Origin: Chitinophagaceae bacterium
Lineage (GTDB): Bacteria; Bacteroidota; Bacteroidia; Chitinophagales; Chitinophagaceae
NCBI GenBank assembly: GCA_016720585.1
Contig: JADKKH010000015.1
Coordinates: 1-30,547, forward strand
Length of the DNA: 30,547 nt
Direction of reading: 5' to 3'
Below the pieces are notes generated by a model. That model made no database searches. It was not told where the DNA came from and was given only the letters and a program-made list of their open reading frames with translations. The translations under genes were made by a program, and so were the position numbers. Shown piece after piece: positions 8,713 through 18,761 of the stretch (position 1 is the stretch's first letter; every line of letters begins with the position of its first letter).

Positions 8713-9920
8713 ATGGGCAAATTCTTAATAAAAAAATCACCATTTACCTTGTTCTGGGTTTTTCCTGTCTGCGTAGTATTCCGCTTGCAGCGCAGGAAGA
8801 ATTTATAGAACCCCCTTCAAGACTACTTACAGTTGTACCTTTTCTTCAGTTAACGGGTGGCATCATTATCATGCAGGCTAAACTGGGTAATTTACCGGAC
8901 ACGTTGAATTTTATTCTGGATACCGGCAGCAGCGGGATTTCACTGGATTCTATTACAGCGGAATACCTGAAGTTGAAACCAGTTCCAACAGAAAGAACCA
9001 TCCGGGGTATTGCCGGCATCCATAAAGTTAGTTTTCTGTATAACCAGCAATTAAAATTTCCAGGTCTGACCATTGACAGTCTTGATTTTCATATTAACGA
9101 TTACTCCATTCTTACAGCTGTGTACGGTGAGCGGATTGATGGTATCATTGGCTACTCTGTACTGAACCGTTATATCATGAAAGTGGATTATGATAGTTTG
9201 AATATTTCTTTTTGGAGTAAAGGAACCATCCGTTATCCACGGGGAGGGTATCTTTTAAAGCCATCGATCAATATGCTGGTTTCGCAACCCCTGAAAGTAA
9301 GAGATGATAAATCAATAAACTCTCGTTTCTTATATGATATGGGCGCTGGTCTTTGTATGCTGTTATCAAAAGATTTTATTGAAGACAGTGTCTTTTTAAC
9401 GAAAAATAAAAAAAGTGGATCAAAGAGGGTGAGGACTGGGTGGTAAGATCGATATGGAACTGACCGTAATACGGGAAGTGAAGCTGGGCCCTTATCGTTT
9501 TCGTAATGTGCCGGTATATATATTTGAAGATGTAAATAATGTTACTTCTTATCCTTATATGGGAGGGTTGATCGGGAATGATATTTTACGACGGTTTAAT
9601 GTGATCCTGAATTATGCAAAAGGCGATATCTATATTACTCCCAACAGGCATTATACCGATGTTTTTGATTATTCCTATGCGGGGTGGAGCTTTACCTTAT
9701 CGAAGGATTGATTATTGTTGGGGATGTGGCCAAAGGGTCCCCGGCAGAAACAGCCGGTGTAAAGGAAGGAGACCAGGTGCTCGCTATCAACAGGAATTTT
9801 TCGCAAAATCTTAACCAGTATAAAATTATCCTGCAGTCTCCCAACGAAAAAATAAAGATCATCATACGCCGGAATGGAGAAATAAAAGATATCGAATTTA
9901 AGATCAAAAGCATCCTGTAA
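8713..9920 (+). CDS. Secreted retropepsin-like aspartyl protease with C-terminal PDZ domain
   Basis: An N-terminal signal peptide (..YLVLGFSCLRSIPLAAQ) is read after one correction in an A-run near 8735. The catalytic motif FILDTGSSG (Asp about residue 70, 8910-8937) opens a pepsin-like beta domain. It contains DGIIGYSVLNRY, and a second SRFLYDMGAGLCMLL supplies the paired Asp-X-Gly-Ala half. GGLIGNDILRRFNVILNY closes the second lobe. A PDZ domain follows (GLIIVGDVAKGSPAETAGVK, GDQVLAINR, to the end at 9920). Both half-sites lie in one chain, as in Bacteroidota 'aspartyl protease family' proteins of about 400 residues. The PDZ domain likely binds C-termini of substrates or partners in the periplasm. 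Frameshifts lie near 8735, 9415-9445 and 9690. An in-frame ATG at 8686 is an alternative start; 8713 follows an AGGA-like site. Confidence 0.85.
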
Positions 9921-10023
9921 TTTCCGGATTATCCTGTCGCCGCATTTTTTAATACTTTTACCGGGTTCGCCATAACTTACGGAAGTATGGACAATTGTTA
10001 ACTTCAAAGGTGGTTAAGTATTT

Positions 10024-11261
10024 ATGATACAATTTGAAAAATTTACATTGGCCAATGGTCTTCGGGTCATTGTACACCAGGATCTCAGTACACCGATGGC
10101 GGTAATGAATATTATGTATGATGTAGGTGCCAGGGATGAAGATCCGGAACGTACGGGCTTTGCCCATCTGTTTGAACACCTGATGTTCGGTGGTTCGGTA
10201 AACGTGCCCAGTTATGACGAACCGCTGCAAATGGCTGGCGGAGAAAACAATGCCTTCACTACAAACGACATTACCAATTATTATATTCAGCTCCCCGCCG
10301 ATAATCTTGAAACGGCTTTCTGGCTGGAAAGCGACCGGATGCTTTCCCTGGCGTTTGGGGAAAAAAGCCTGGAAACGCAACGCAAAGTGGTCTGTGAAGA
10401 ATTTAAAGAACACTATCTGACTAAACCGTATGGCGATGTACAGCAAAAAATGCGGGAGCTGGCGTATAAAAAACATCCTTACAGATGGATGACGATTGGC
10501 AAAGAATTATCGCACATTGAAAATGCCAAGCTGGAAGACGTTCAGCATTTTTTCTTTAAACATTACCGGCCCTTAAATGCGGTATTGGTAGTGGCCGGAA
10601 ATGTTACGGTGGAAAAAGTTAAAACATTAGCTCAAAAATGGTTTGGTGATATCCCTTCCGGGGAAATGTATAAACGAAACCTGCCGCAGGAACCGGAACA
10701 AACGGAAGAACGAAGACTGGAGATAAAAGCAAACGTTCCTTTGGATGCATTATACAAGTGCTGGCATATGCCGGGCCGGCTCGACAGGCGCTATTATATT
10801 ATTGACCTGCTCTCTGATATTTTAAGCGGCGGCGGATCCTCCAGGCTTTATCAATCCCTGGTAAAGGAAAACAGTTATTCAGCAATATTGAATGCCATCA
10901 TTTTGGCAGTACGGATAACGGGTTGCTGATCATAGAAGGGAAATTGGTAAAAGGAGTAAAAATGGAGGACGCCGAAAAAGCTGTGGAACAAGAGCTGGAC
11001 AAGATGAAAACCGAACTTGTAAGTGAACCCGAGTTGCAAAAAGTAAAAAATAAAACCGAAAGCATGATTGCTTTTGAAGATATGAGTGTTATGAGCCGGG
11101 CCACCAGTCTGGCTAATTATGAAATACTTGGAGACGCTTCCTGGATGAATTTTGAACTGGAAAAATATGGTTCCGTTACTACGGAAGATATTTTACAGGA
11201 AAGCCGGAACATTTTTCGTAACACCAATTGCAGTACGATTCATTATCTGTCCGATAATTAA
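10024..11261 (+). CDS. M16 family zinc metallopeptidase, catalytic subunit
   Basis: The inverted zinc motif HxxEH appears as HLFEH (His48, Glu51, His52), with the third ligand in VVCEEF (about Glu125) and the family NNAFTT motif between them. Later landmarks are ILSGGGSSRLYQSLVKE and ..MSVMSRATSLANYEI. The single frameshift near 10898 (LNAYHFG.. expected) splits the frame; restored length is about 412 residues. M16 enzymes degrade peptides in a clamshell made of two such halves, and here the second half is the next gene. Location is uncertain; no signal peptide is seen at this start (MIQFEKFTLANGLRV), which suggests a cytoplasmic enzyme. The gene starts 103 bases after the protease gene. Confidence 0.92.
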
Positions 11262-11285
11262 GAATAAAGAAAAAGAAAAAACCAT

Positions 11286-12560
11286 ATGCCAGACAGGAAA
11301 CAGCCTCCCGAAATAGTGGATGCAGTCAATATTGATCTCCGGTTAAAACCAGCCGATAAATTTATTCTGGACAATGGGGTAGAAGTTTATGCAGTGAATG
11401 CAGGGGCCGAGGACGTGTTATCGCTGGAATGGATATTTTTCGCCGGTAACTGGCAGGAGGAACAGAACCTTGTAGCGGCAACGGCGAATTTCCTGTTGCG
11501 CAATGGAACTTCCGAAAAATCAGCGTACCAGATCAATGACCACTTTGAATATTATGGTGCGTATCTCAACAGGGCTTGTTATAATGAAACAGCTTCAATA
11601 ACGCTGCATTGTCTTACAAAGCATGTCAGGGAATTGTTGCCCGTGGTAAAAGAACTGATTACCGATTCTGTTATGCCGCAGGAAGAACTGGATATTTACA
11701 AGCAGAACATGAAACAGCGGCTTAAAGTAAGCCTGAAGAAAAGCGATTTTGTAGCCAGCCGGCTGATTGATGTTTATTTATATGGAGCGCAACATCCTTA
11801 TGGGAAATACAGCCGGGCAGAAGATTTTGATATGCTGAACCGGGAACAGTTGGTTGATTTTTATAAAACATATTACCAGCACGGAAAACTGATCTTATTT
11901 GTAGCCGGGAAATTACCCCCTGATTTAGAAGCATTATTGAATCAGCATTTTGGAGATCTGCCCAATACAAAAAATACTGAAAGATCGTTGATCATATCCC
12001 CTGCGGAAGATAAGAAGTACAGAATAGAGAATGATGCAAAAGGTGTTCAGGGATCTATCCGTATTGCCAGGCCATTTCCAAACAGGCATCATCCTGATTT
12101 TTTAAAAGTTCAGATGCTGAACGCCCTGTTCGGCGGATTCTTTGGTTCAAGGCTGATGAGCAATATCCGGGAAGACAAGGGCTACACGTATGGTATACAT
12201 AGTTATATTCAAAATCATGTTCATGAGACTGCCTGGATGATAAGCACCGAAGCAGGTAAAGATGTTTGCGAGGCAACCATAGCTGAAGTGTACAAAGAAA
12301 TGAAGGATTTACGGGAGGAGCTGGTAGATGAAGAAGAAATGTTACTGGTAAGAAACTATATGATGGGTGGCCTTCTTGGTGATCTTGATGGCCCTTTCCA
12401 GATCATTGCCCGCTGGAAGAATATTATTCTCAACAATCTGACTGAACAATATTTTTACGACTCCATCCATACCATAAAAACAATTTCTGCAGAAGAATTA
12501 CAGGATCTGGCACAGAAGTACCTGCAACCGGAGGATTTTTATGAACTGGTGGTGGTTTAG
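11286..12560 (+). CDS. M16 family peptidase, non-catalytic partner subunit
   Basis: An intact 424-residue M16 protein starts 24 bases after the catalytic subunit. The position equivalent to HxxEH reads ANFLLRNGTSEKSAYQ, so the zinc ligands are absent. The C-terminal substrate-cleft signature is retained (FGGFFGSRLMSNIREDKGYT, then YGIHSYIQ..). Pairing of an HxxEH subunit with a ligandless one that supplies the Arg/Tyr substrate-binding residues is the standard arrangement of bacterial M16 heterodimers. The two genes should be cotranscribed. No frameshift is evident, in contrast to most genes in the window. Confidence 0.92.
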   Translation: MPDRKQPPEIVDAVNIDLRLKPADKFILDNGVEVYAVNAGAEDVLSLEWIFFAGNWQEEQNLVAATANFLLRNGTSEKSAYQINDHFEYYGAYLNRACYNETASITLHCLTKHVRELLPVVKELITDSVMPQEELDIYKQNMKQRLKVSLKKSDFVASRLIDVYLYGAQHPYGKYSRAEDFDMLNREQLVDFYKTYYQHGKLILFVAGKLPPDLEALLNQHFGDLPNTKNTERSLIISPAEDKKYRIENDAKGVQGSIRIARPFPNRHHPDFLKVQMLNALFGGFFGSRLMSNIREDKGYTYGIHSYIQNHVHETAWMISTEAGKDVCEATIAEVYKEMKDLREELVDEEEMLLVRNYMMGGLLGDLDGPFQIIARWKNIILNNLTEQYFYDSIHTIKTISAEELQDLAQKYLQPEDFYELVVV

Positions 12561-12562
12561 TA

Positions 12563-12667
12563 TTTTCAACACAGACTTGCCTGCCGGGTTTATGAGTTGA
12601 AGAGTTACACAGAGAAATGCATGAAGACTCTGTGAATCTCCGTTTCTCTGTAACTCCGTGTTGAAAA
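12563..12667. repeat. Intergenic nested inverted-repeat element
   Basis: The outer arms TTTTCAACAC (12563-12572) and GTGTTGAAAA (12658-12667) are perfect complements. The inner arms GAGTTACACAGAGAAA (12602-12617) and TTTCTCTGTAACTC (12643-12656) pair except for a two-base gap. It occupies nearly all of the 125-bp gap between the M16 operon and the E1 gene. It could act as a transcription terminator/attenuator or be a non-autonomous mobile repeat. Confidence 0.7.
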
Positions 12668-12685
12668 AAGGCTGAAATTTGCCAC

Positions 12686-14748
12686 ATGACCTTCGACCGT
12701 AAAGATTTATCTGACGAGCAGCTTGTTGATTTTTACAGAAACCTGCTTTGGCCCCGCATGATAGAAGAGAAAATGCTGGTGCTGCTGCGCCAGGGAAAAA
12801 TTTCCAAATGGTTCAGTGGTATCGGACAGGAAGCTATTTCCGTGGGAGTCACCCTGGCCGTACAGCCTGATGAATGGATAATGCCCCTGCACCGTAACCT
12901 CGGTGTTTTCACTACACGTAATATGCCATTAAATAAATTAGTCATGCAATGGCAGGGCGCCCGGGAAGGATATTCTAAGGGGCGGGAAAGAAGTTTTCAT
13001 TTTGGAAATCGCGAACACCATATCTGCGGGATGATCTCACACCTGGGTCCGCAGCTGGCCATTGCTGATGGCGTGGCATTGGCTTATAAATTAAGAAAGG
13101 AACATAAAGTATCCGTTGCATTTACAGGAGATGGCGGTACCAGTGAAGGAGATTTTCATGAAGCATTAAATACAGCAGCCGTTTGGGATCTGCCGGTCCT
13201 GTTTATTATCGAGAACAATGGTTATGGTTTAAGTACACCCGTAAATGAACAATACCGTTGTATCAGTTTAACCGATAAAGCAAAAGGTTATGGTATGGAA
13301 GGCGTGCAGATTGATGGCAATAATATCCTGGAAGTGTATGATACGATAAAAGGCGTACGGGAGTATTGTATCAAAAATCAGAAACCTTATTTAATTGAAT
13401 GTCTCACTTTCCGGATGCGGGGACATGAAGAAGCCAGTGGTACCAAGTATGTGCCACCGGATCTTTTCAGGTTATGGGAAATGAAAGACCCCATCAAAAA
13501 CTATGAACGATTTTTGATTGGAGCCGGGGTGATCAGCGAAATGGATGTTGCCGCCATAAGAAATGAATTCAGGGATAAAATTGAAAGTGAATTAGCAATT
13601 GGATTTAATACAAAACCGGTGGTGGCGGATACAGAGGAAGAACTGGAAGATGTTTATGCGGCCCCCTCTAACTCCCAGCAAGGGGGAGAACTCAGAGCAC
13701 AGCCCTTGCTTATTGACAACTCTGCTATCAATAGTGAAATTCATTTATCAGGTTTGAGCGATGCTGAATCCCCCCTTCGGGGGGTGGGGGGCTTCGACTG
13801 ATCGATGCCATCAAAGAAGGTCTTCATCAAAGTATGAAAACTCATCCCAACTTAATTCTCATGGGACAGGATATTGCGGAGTATGGCGGGGCTTTTAAAA
13901 TAACCGAAGGGTTTGTACAGGAGTTTGGAAAAGATAGAGTGCGAAATACACCGTTATGTGAAAGCGCCATTGTTGGTGCAGCACTGGGTTTAAGTCTGGA
14001 AGGATTTAAATGTATGATGGAAATGCAGTTTGCAGATTTTGTAACTGTTGGATTTAACCAGATAATAAATAACCTGGCAAAAATTCATTACCGCTGGGGA
14101 CAAAATGCGGATGTGGTCATCCGGATGCCAACAGGTGGCGGGGTGGGTGCCGGTCCTTTTCATAGTCAGAGTAATGAAGCCTGGTTTGTAAAAACTCCCG
14201 GGTTGAAAGTGGTTTATCCGTCCACGCCGATGGATGCCAAAGGATTATTGATCGCGGCTATTAACGATCCGAATCCGGTGATGTTCTTTGAGCATAAAGC
14301 TTTATACCGCTCGGTTAATGGCTCTGTTCCCTCTGAATATTATGAAATTGAAATTGGTAAAGCCAGACATGTACGGGATGGAGAAGAAATTTCCATTATA
14401 ACCTATGGTGCCGGGGTGCATTGGGCCGAAGATTATGCTGCGGAGCACCCGGAGATCTCGATTGATATTTTGGATCTGCGGACTTTATTGCCCCTTGATT
14501 ATTTAGCTATCCGGGAAGCAGTAAAAAGAACGGGCAGGATATTAATTCTTCATGAAGACACGCTTGTGGGCGGCATCGGTGGTGAGATAGTTGCCTGGAT
14601 CGCTGAAAATTGTTTTGGTTTATTAGATGCACCGGTGATGCGTTGTGCTTCTCTGGATACACCGGTTCCTTTTAGTATTGAACTGGAACAGAACTTTCTT
14701 GCTAAATCAAGACTTGATGAGTTTGTTCAAAAGCTTATAAGTTTTTGA
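12686..14748 (+). CDS. Fused 2-oxoacid dehydrogenase E1 alpha/beta subunit
   Basis: This thiamine-diphosphate E1 component carries out decarboxylation of a 2-oxoacid (branched-chain type most likely). The alpha part covers residues 1-325: the phosphate/ThDP region SGIGQEAISVG, a GMISHLGPQLAIADGVALA segment, and the ThDP motif GDGGTSEG..(about residue 148) to ..IENN (about 178). The beta part (about 13800-14748) has LILMGQDIAEYGGAF, ITEGFVQEFG, CESAIVGAALG, QFADF, PTGGGVGAGPFHSQ and LHEDTLVGGIGGE. The halves are in different frames only because of one base in the G-run at 13779-13791. With it corrected they form one chain of about 687 residues, typical of Bacteroidota fused E1. The linker holds a translated palindromic repeat (13661-13796). 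E2/E3 genes are not nearby. Confidence 0.9.
13661..13796. repeat. Palindromic repeat inside the E1 linker, translated
   Basis: The element begins GCCCCCTCTAACTCCCAGCA and continues AGGGGGAGAA. It ends with CCCCCCTTCGGGGGG and a GTGGGGGGC tail, so its termini are roughly complementary G/C tracts. It encodes a low-complexity Ser/Gly/Leu peptide between the alpha and beta halves (from about residue 326). To my knowledge, similar CCCCCTCTAA..GGGGG strings recur between genes in Bacteroidota. Finding one within a gene linker points to insertion at a tolerant site. Confidence 0.65.
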
Positions 14749-14757
14749 TTGTTCATA

Positions 14758-14783
14758 GTCATCCTGAGCGAAGCCGAAGGATG
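14758..14783. repeat. CATCCTGAGCG-type dispersed palindromic repeat
   Basis: CATCCT (14760-14765) and AGGATG (14778-14783) flank GAGCGAAGCCGA. It lies 10 bases after the E1 stop and may serve as a 3' hairpin. A second, variant copy of the same family is at 25190-25212. Confidence 0.7.
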
Positions 14784-14880
14784 GCGAAATTAAGATTGGA
14801 TGAAACGCTTCAGAAATTATTGATGTATTGATCAACCCGCTACTGTATATCCTTTCTTCAGTTTAAAAAATAATCCATTA

Positions 14881-14910
14881 TTTGTAGTTTATAAAAAAGG
14901 GCTATCTTAA
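14881..14910 (+). promoter_or_regulatory. Candidate promoter for the DUF418 operon
   Basis: TTTG (14881-14884) and TATCTTAA (14903-14910, against TAnnTTTG) are 18 bases apart. They lie 68 bases upstream of the first DUF418 ATG at 14978. The rest of the 229-bp gap holds only the dispersed repeat at 14758-14783. Confidence 0.45.
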
Positions 14911-14977
14911 AGCATTATTCCGTTTCCTCAAAAAACGGATTAATAGGGGTCTAATTACCACCAAAACAAAAACCAAC

Positions 14978-16328
14978 ATGTCAACGACCAATCCCATGAC
15001 TGCAAATCTTGCTGCGCCAGTCAACCAGTCCGAACGAATTATTCTCCTGGATTCTTTAAGGGTATTGCTATCCTCGGAATTTTATTAATGAATATACCCG
15101 GCTTTGCCTTACCGGATCCTGTTATTGGAGATCCCTCTGTTCTGAATGAATGGGGAACAGTTAATTTTAAAACCTGGTATTTTATTGAATGGTTTATGGA
15201 AGGTAGCCAACGGGCTTTATTCTCCATGTTATTTGGTGCCGGTATTATTTTATTTATTACCCGCCAGGAAAAAAGGGTTGATGGACTTTACCCGGCCGAT
15301 TATTTTTTCCGCCGCCAAATATGGTTATTGGTTTTTGGTTTGTTCAATGGTTTTGTATTATTATGGTTTTGGGATATTTTATTTCATTATGCCTGTGTCG
15401 GTATGATCATGTTTGCTTTCCGGCGCCTATCCCCCAAAGCTTTAATTATTGGTGCCGTCATTTGCCTGGTATTGCAGACGGCCCGGGAAAATGTAGATGC
15501 ATATAGAGACAGAAAGATGATTTACAAAGGAGAGATGATCGCAAAGATGGATACAACAGTAACCAAACTTACTGATCAGCAAAAAGAAGACCTGGGTGCC
15601 ATGACAGGGTTTAAAGAAAAAACTACGCCCGAAAGTAAAATAAAGAAAATGGAAAAAAGCCTGAAGGCTGTTCGGGGTAGCTATGGTGGATTTTATGAAT
15701 ATCAAAGTGACAGAACCTTTAAAGTAGAAGTATTCTATGTCTATTATGGTGCCTGGGATATCCTGATATTTATGATGCTGGGAATGGCATTTTTTAAAAA
15801 CGGCGTGCTGACCGGCAAAGCTTCTTCCAAAGTATATTGGGCCCTGTTCCTGGGAGGACTCGGGATTGGATTAACACTTTCTTATTTCCGGCTTCAACCT
15901 TTGATAGACTATAAGTTTAATATTTTTGAATACACAAAAAATATTTCTTTTGAATATTATCAGCTTTCCCGCGTTTTCAGGGCACTGGGGATTTTGGGAT
16001 TAATAATGTTGTTGTACAAATCCGGATTCTTTAAATGGTTTTTCAGCCTGATGCGGCCGGTAGGTCAGATGGCCTTTACCAATTACCTGATGCAATCATT
16101 ACTTGTTGGCTTGTTTTTTATGGGATCGGACTTGGCTACTATGGTAAACTGCAACGACATGAAATATATTATGTAGTAGCAGCAACCTGGGCGCTTGAGA
16201 TTGCCTGGAGCCATATCTGGTTACGTTATTTCCGTTTTGGTCCTCTGGAATGGGCCTGGCGTAGTTTGACCTACTGGAAAAAACAACCCATGAAGAAAAC
16301 AAATACCAAAGAAGTGATGTCCCCTTAA
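14978..16328 (+). CDS. DUF418 family membrane protein, copy 1
   Basis: A polytopic inner-membrane protein starting MSTTNPMTANLAAPVNQSER. The N-terminal family motif is LDSLRGIAILGILLMN (one base missing near 15060), then QRALFSMLFGAGI, YPADYFFRRQIWLL and a charged soluble loop (about 15500-15720, Lys/Glu rich). Further helices follow, and the C-terminal DUF418 signature ends it: RPVGQMAFTNYLMQSLL.. and ..RFGPLEWAWRSLTYWKKQPM. A missing T near 16115 shifts the last 70 residues. Restored length is about 450. DUF418 proteins are suspected transporters or enzymes of the inner membrane but remain uncharacterised. It is a close paralogue of the next gene (54-base gap), so the pair arose by tandem duplication. 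Confidence 0.88.
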
Positions 16329-16382
16329 AATAGGCGGACGGCCACGTAAAATTTTATTAAACATAATACATAAAACAGCTGC

Positions 16383-17732
16383 ATGTCAAATAATCTTACA
16401 CCATCTGCAAATGCTGCAGCACCTGTGAGTCAGAAAGAAAGGATCGTTATTCTGGATAGCCTCCGGGGAATTGCTATCCTGGGAATCTTATTGATGAATA
16501 TTCCTCATTTTGCCCTGCCTACCGGAGACCCCTCTGTTCTTAATGAATTCGGGACCATCAATTTTAAGGCCTGGCATTTTATTGCCTGGCTCCCTGATGG
16601 TACCCAACGGGCTTTATTCTCCATGTTGTTTGGTGCAGGAATTTTGCTATTTATTGGTGGAAAAGAAAACAGGTTAGATGGTTTATTACCCGCTGATTAT
16701 TTTTTCCGCCGCCAGTTGTGGTTAATGGTCTTTTCAATGATTGATGTTTTTTTATTGCTATGGTACGGTGATATCTTATTGGATTATGCCTGTTTGGGTA
16801 TGATCATGTATTCTTTCAGGAAATTATCACCCAGGGCATTGCTGATGGGTGCAGGTCTTTGTTTTCTATTTATGCTGGCTCGGGAAAACAGGGATCTTTA
16901 CCAGGATAAAAAATTGATCAATCGGGGAGAAATGATAGCGGCCATGGATACTACCAATACCAAACTAACGGTACTGCAAAAAGAACAGTTAGTTGCAATG
17001 AAGGAATTTAAAGAGAAGAATACACAGGAGAGCAAGGTAAAGCGAATGGAAAAAGCCAAACTGAAAACAACCGGAAGCTATGAGACTTTATATGAATACA
17101 GAACTAACCGGTATATTGATAGTTTAGTGGAATATCTTTTTTTTGGTTTATGGGATGTATTGCTTTTTATGTTTATTGGGATGGCGTTTTTTAAAATGGG
17201 CATTCTTACGGGGCAAGCCTCCGTTAAAGTATATGCCTGGATGTGTATCGTGGGACTTGGTGTGGGATTAACGATTTCTTATTTCCGGTTGCAACCAATT
17301 ATTGATTCAAAATTCAACTGGTTTGAATACACCAAAAAAATTCCATTTGCATTTTATGAGTTGTCACGAACATTCCGGTCAATTGGGTTATTGGGGCTGA
17401 TCATGTTGTTGTATAAATCCGGTTGGTTCAAATGGTTTTTTGCCTTGATGCGTCCCGTTGGTCAAATGGCTTTTACCAATTACCTGATGCAATCACTGCT
17501 CTGCGGGTTATTTTTCTATGGAATTGGCTTTGGTATGTATGGCAAACTTGAACGACATGAAATCTATTATGTGGTGGGAGCCGTTTGGGTCATTCAAATT
17601 ATTTATAGCAATATCTGGTTATACTATTTCCGTTTTGGTCCGCTGGAATGGGCCTGGCGCAGTTTGACGTATTGGAAAAAGCAACCGATGAAAAAGTCAG
17701 CAACAGAAGAAATTCTGAAACAAGTGGTGTAA
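16383..17732 (+). CDS. DUF418 family membrane protein, copy 2
   Basis: Intact 449-residue paralogue of the preceding gene, alignable over its full length. It has ILDSLRGIAILGILLMNIPH, QRALFSMLFGAGILLF, LLPADYFFRRQLWLM, the same charged loop (ESKVKRMEKAKLKTTGSYE), RPVGQMAFTNYLMQSLL and FGPLEWAWRSLTYWKKQP. Differences are scattered across helices and loop, so the duplication is not recent. The stop at 17732 is only 22 bases before the AraC regulator start, which suggests one transcript (DUF418-DUF418-AraC). Substrate or reaction is unknown. Confidence 0.92.
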   Translation: MSNNLTPSANAAAPVSQKERIVILDSLRGIAILGILLMNIPHFALPTGDPSVLNEFGTINFKAWHFIAWLPDGTQRALFSMLFGAGILLFIGGKENRLDGLLPADYFFRRQLWLMVFSMIDVFLLLWYGDILLDYACLGMIMYSFRKLSPRALLMGAGLCFLFMLARENRDLYQDKKLINRGEMIAAMDTTNTKLTVLQKEQLVAMKEFKEKNTQESKVKRMEKAKLKTTGSYETLYEYRTNRYIDSLVEYLFFGLWDVLLFMFIGMAFFKMGILTGQASVKVYAWMCIVGLGVGLTISYFRLQPIIDSKFNWFEYTKKIPFAFYELSRTFRSIGLLGLIMLLYKSGWFKWFFALMRPVGQMAFTNYLMQSLLCGLFFYGIGFGMYGKLERHEIYYVVGAVWVIQIIYSNIWLYYFRFGPLEWAWRSLTYWKKQPMKKSATEEILKQVV

Positions 17733-17754
17733 TTTTATAAGACAATCTCCCCGG

Positions 17755-18660
17755 ATGTCTAAAAAGGACATATTGATTATTGAGAACCTGGCGGATTTTG
17801 AAAAAAAGATCAACCGGGATAATCATCCTTATGACATCAACCTGATGGTCATGCCCGGAACCCTTGAGGATAAACACAAGGATGTAGATCCGGAAAAAGG
17901 TATTCAGGCTCTGCGTAGACGATTTAATCTTATTTATATTTTACTGGATGGTGTTCATGATGTGCATCTTGGCGCCGATTACAGGTGGCTAAAACCCAAC
18001 GATCTGGTAATTGTTCCGGAGAATTTTTTATATGCTTCTTCCAATGTTCGCCACTGTAGAGGGTTTTGTATGCATTTTAAAACTGAATTCGTTCAACCCT
18101 TATTAAAGGGACCGTTGGCAGAGGAGTTTCCTTATTTTGATTTACAGGCAGAACATATTGTAAATATTACAAAGACAGAAAGTGAATTAATTCAACAATC
18201 TTTTAGAGACATAATTACCGAATATGAAAGGTTTTCACCAGAAAAGGATTACCTGCTACGCAATTATATTCATATTCTTTTATTACGCATCCGGGAGATA
18301 TACCGGCCGCATGTAAAAAAAATGAGTGAAGCCGCTACCCGTTCTATGAAGATCACCAACCAGTTCAAACACCTGGTGGAAAAGAGCTTTATTAATATGC
18401 GGGTCGTACAGAATTATGCAAAGCAACTTCACATCACTCCAAAATATCTTTCAGAAATAGTGAAAGAAAACACTGGTAAATCTCCCCGGGAGATCATCAA
18501 CGAAATGTTATTGCTGGAAGCCAGGGTATTACTGGGGTCAACAGATAAAACAATTACAGAAATTGCGTACCAGCTTTGTTTTCAGGATCAGTCACATTTC
18601 AACCACTTTATTAAGCAGCATACCGGAATTACACCGCTTCAGCTCCGCAAGATTCTCTGA
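17755..18660 (+). CDS. AraC family transcriptional regulator
   Basis: A 301-residue protein. The N-terminal half is a cupin-like sensor domain (LIYILLDGVHDVHLGADYRW, DLVIVPENFLYASSNVRHCR). A helical linker (..EKDYLLRNYIHILLLRIREI..) follows, then a C-terminal double helix-turn-helix from about residue 205: FINMRVVQNYAKQLHITPKY, LSEIVKENTGKSPREIINEM, and the second HTH KTITEIAYQLCFQDQSHFNH with the conserved FIKQHTGITPLQ end. Position directly after two DUF418 genes suggests it controls them and perhaps the cupin gene downstream in response to a small ligand. That link is inference. It starts at the ATG at 17755, 22 bases from the previous stop. Confidence 0.93.
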   Translation: MSKKDILIIENLADFEKKINRDNHPYDINLMVMPGTLEDKHKDVDPEKGIQALRRRFNLIYILLDGVHDVHLGADYRWLKPNDLVIVPENFLYASSNVRHCRGFCMHFKTEFVQPLLKGPLAEEFPYFDLQAEHIVNITKTESELIQQSFRDIITEYERFSPEKDYLLRNYIHILLLRIREIYRPHVKKMSEAATRSMKITNQFKHLVEKSFINMRVVQNYAKQLHITPKYLSEIVKENTGKSPREIINEMLLLEARVLLGSTDKTITEIAYQLCFQDQSHFNHFIKQHTGITPLQLRKIL

Positions 18661-18761
18661 TTTCTACATAAACTTCCGAAGTCCGTACAATGGATTGGCT
18701 TGTTATAACCGACAATTTTGTGTGGTTTTTATTTATCAAACAACAAATAAAATTTATTAAC

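Noticed and set aside
10885..10930. Programmed ribosomal frameshift in the catalytic M16 gene.
   Set aside because: No slippery heptamer or downstream structure is evident, and similar single-base shifts occur in most genes here, so a sequencing indel is more likely.
13834..14748. A separate E1 beta gene starting at ATG 13834.
   Set aside because: The coding frame continues upstream of that ATG (LRLIDAIKEGLHQS), and fused E1 chains are usual in Bacteroidota; one base in a G-run separates the halves.
18690..18761. Longer start for the cupin gene at 18690.
   Set aside because: It would bury the signal peptide inside the protein; ATG 18762 directly precedes a typical leader.
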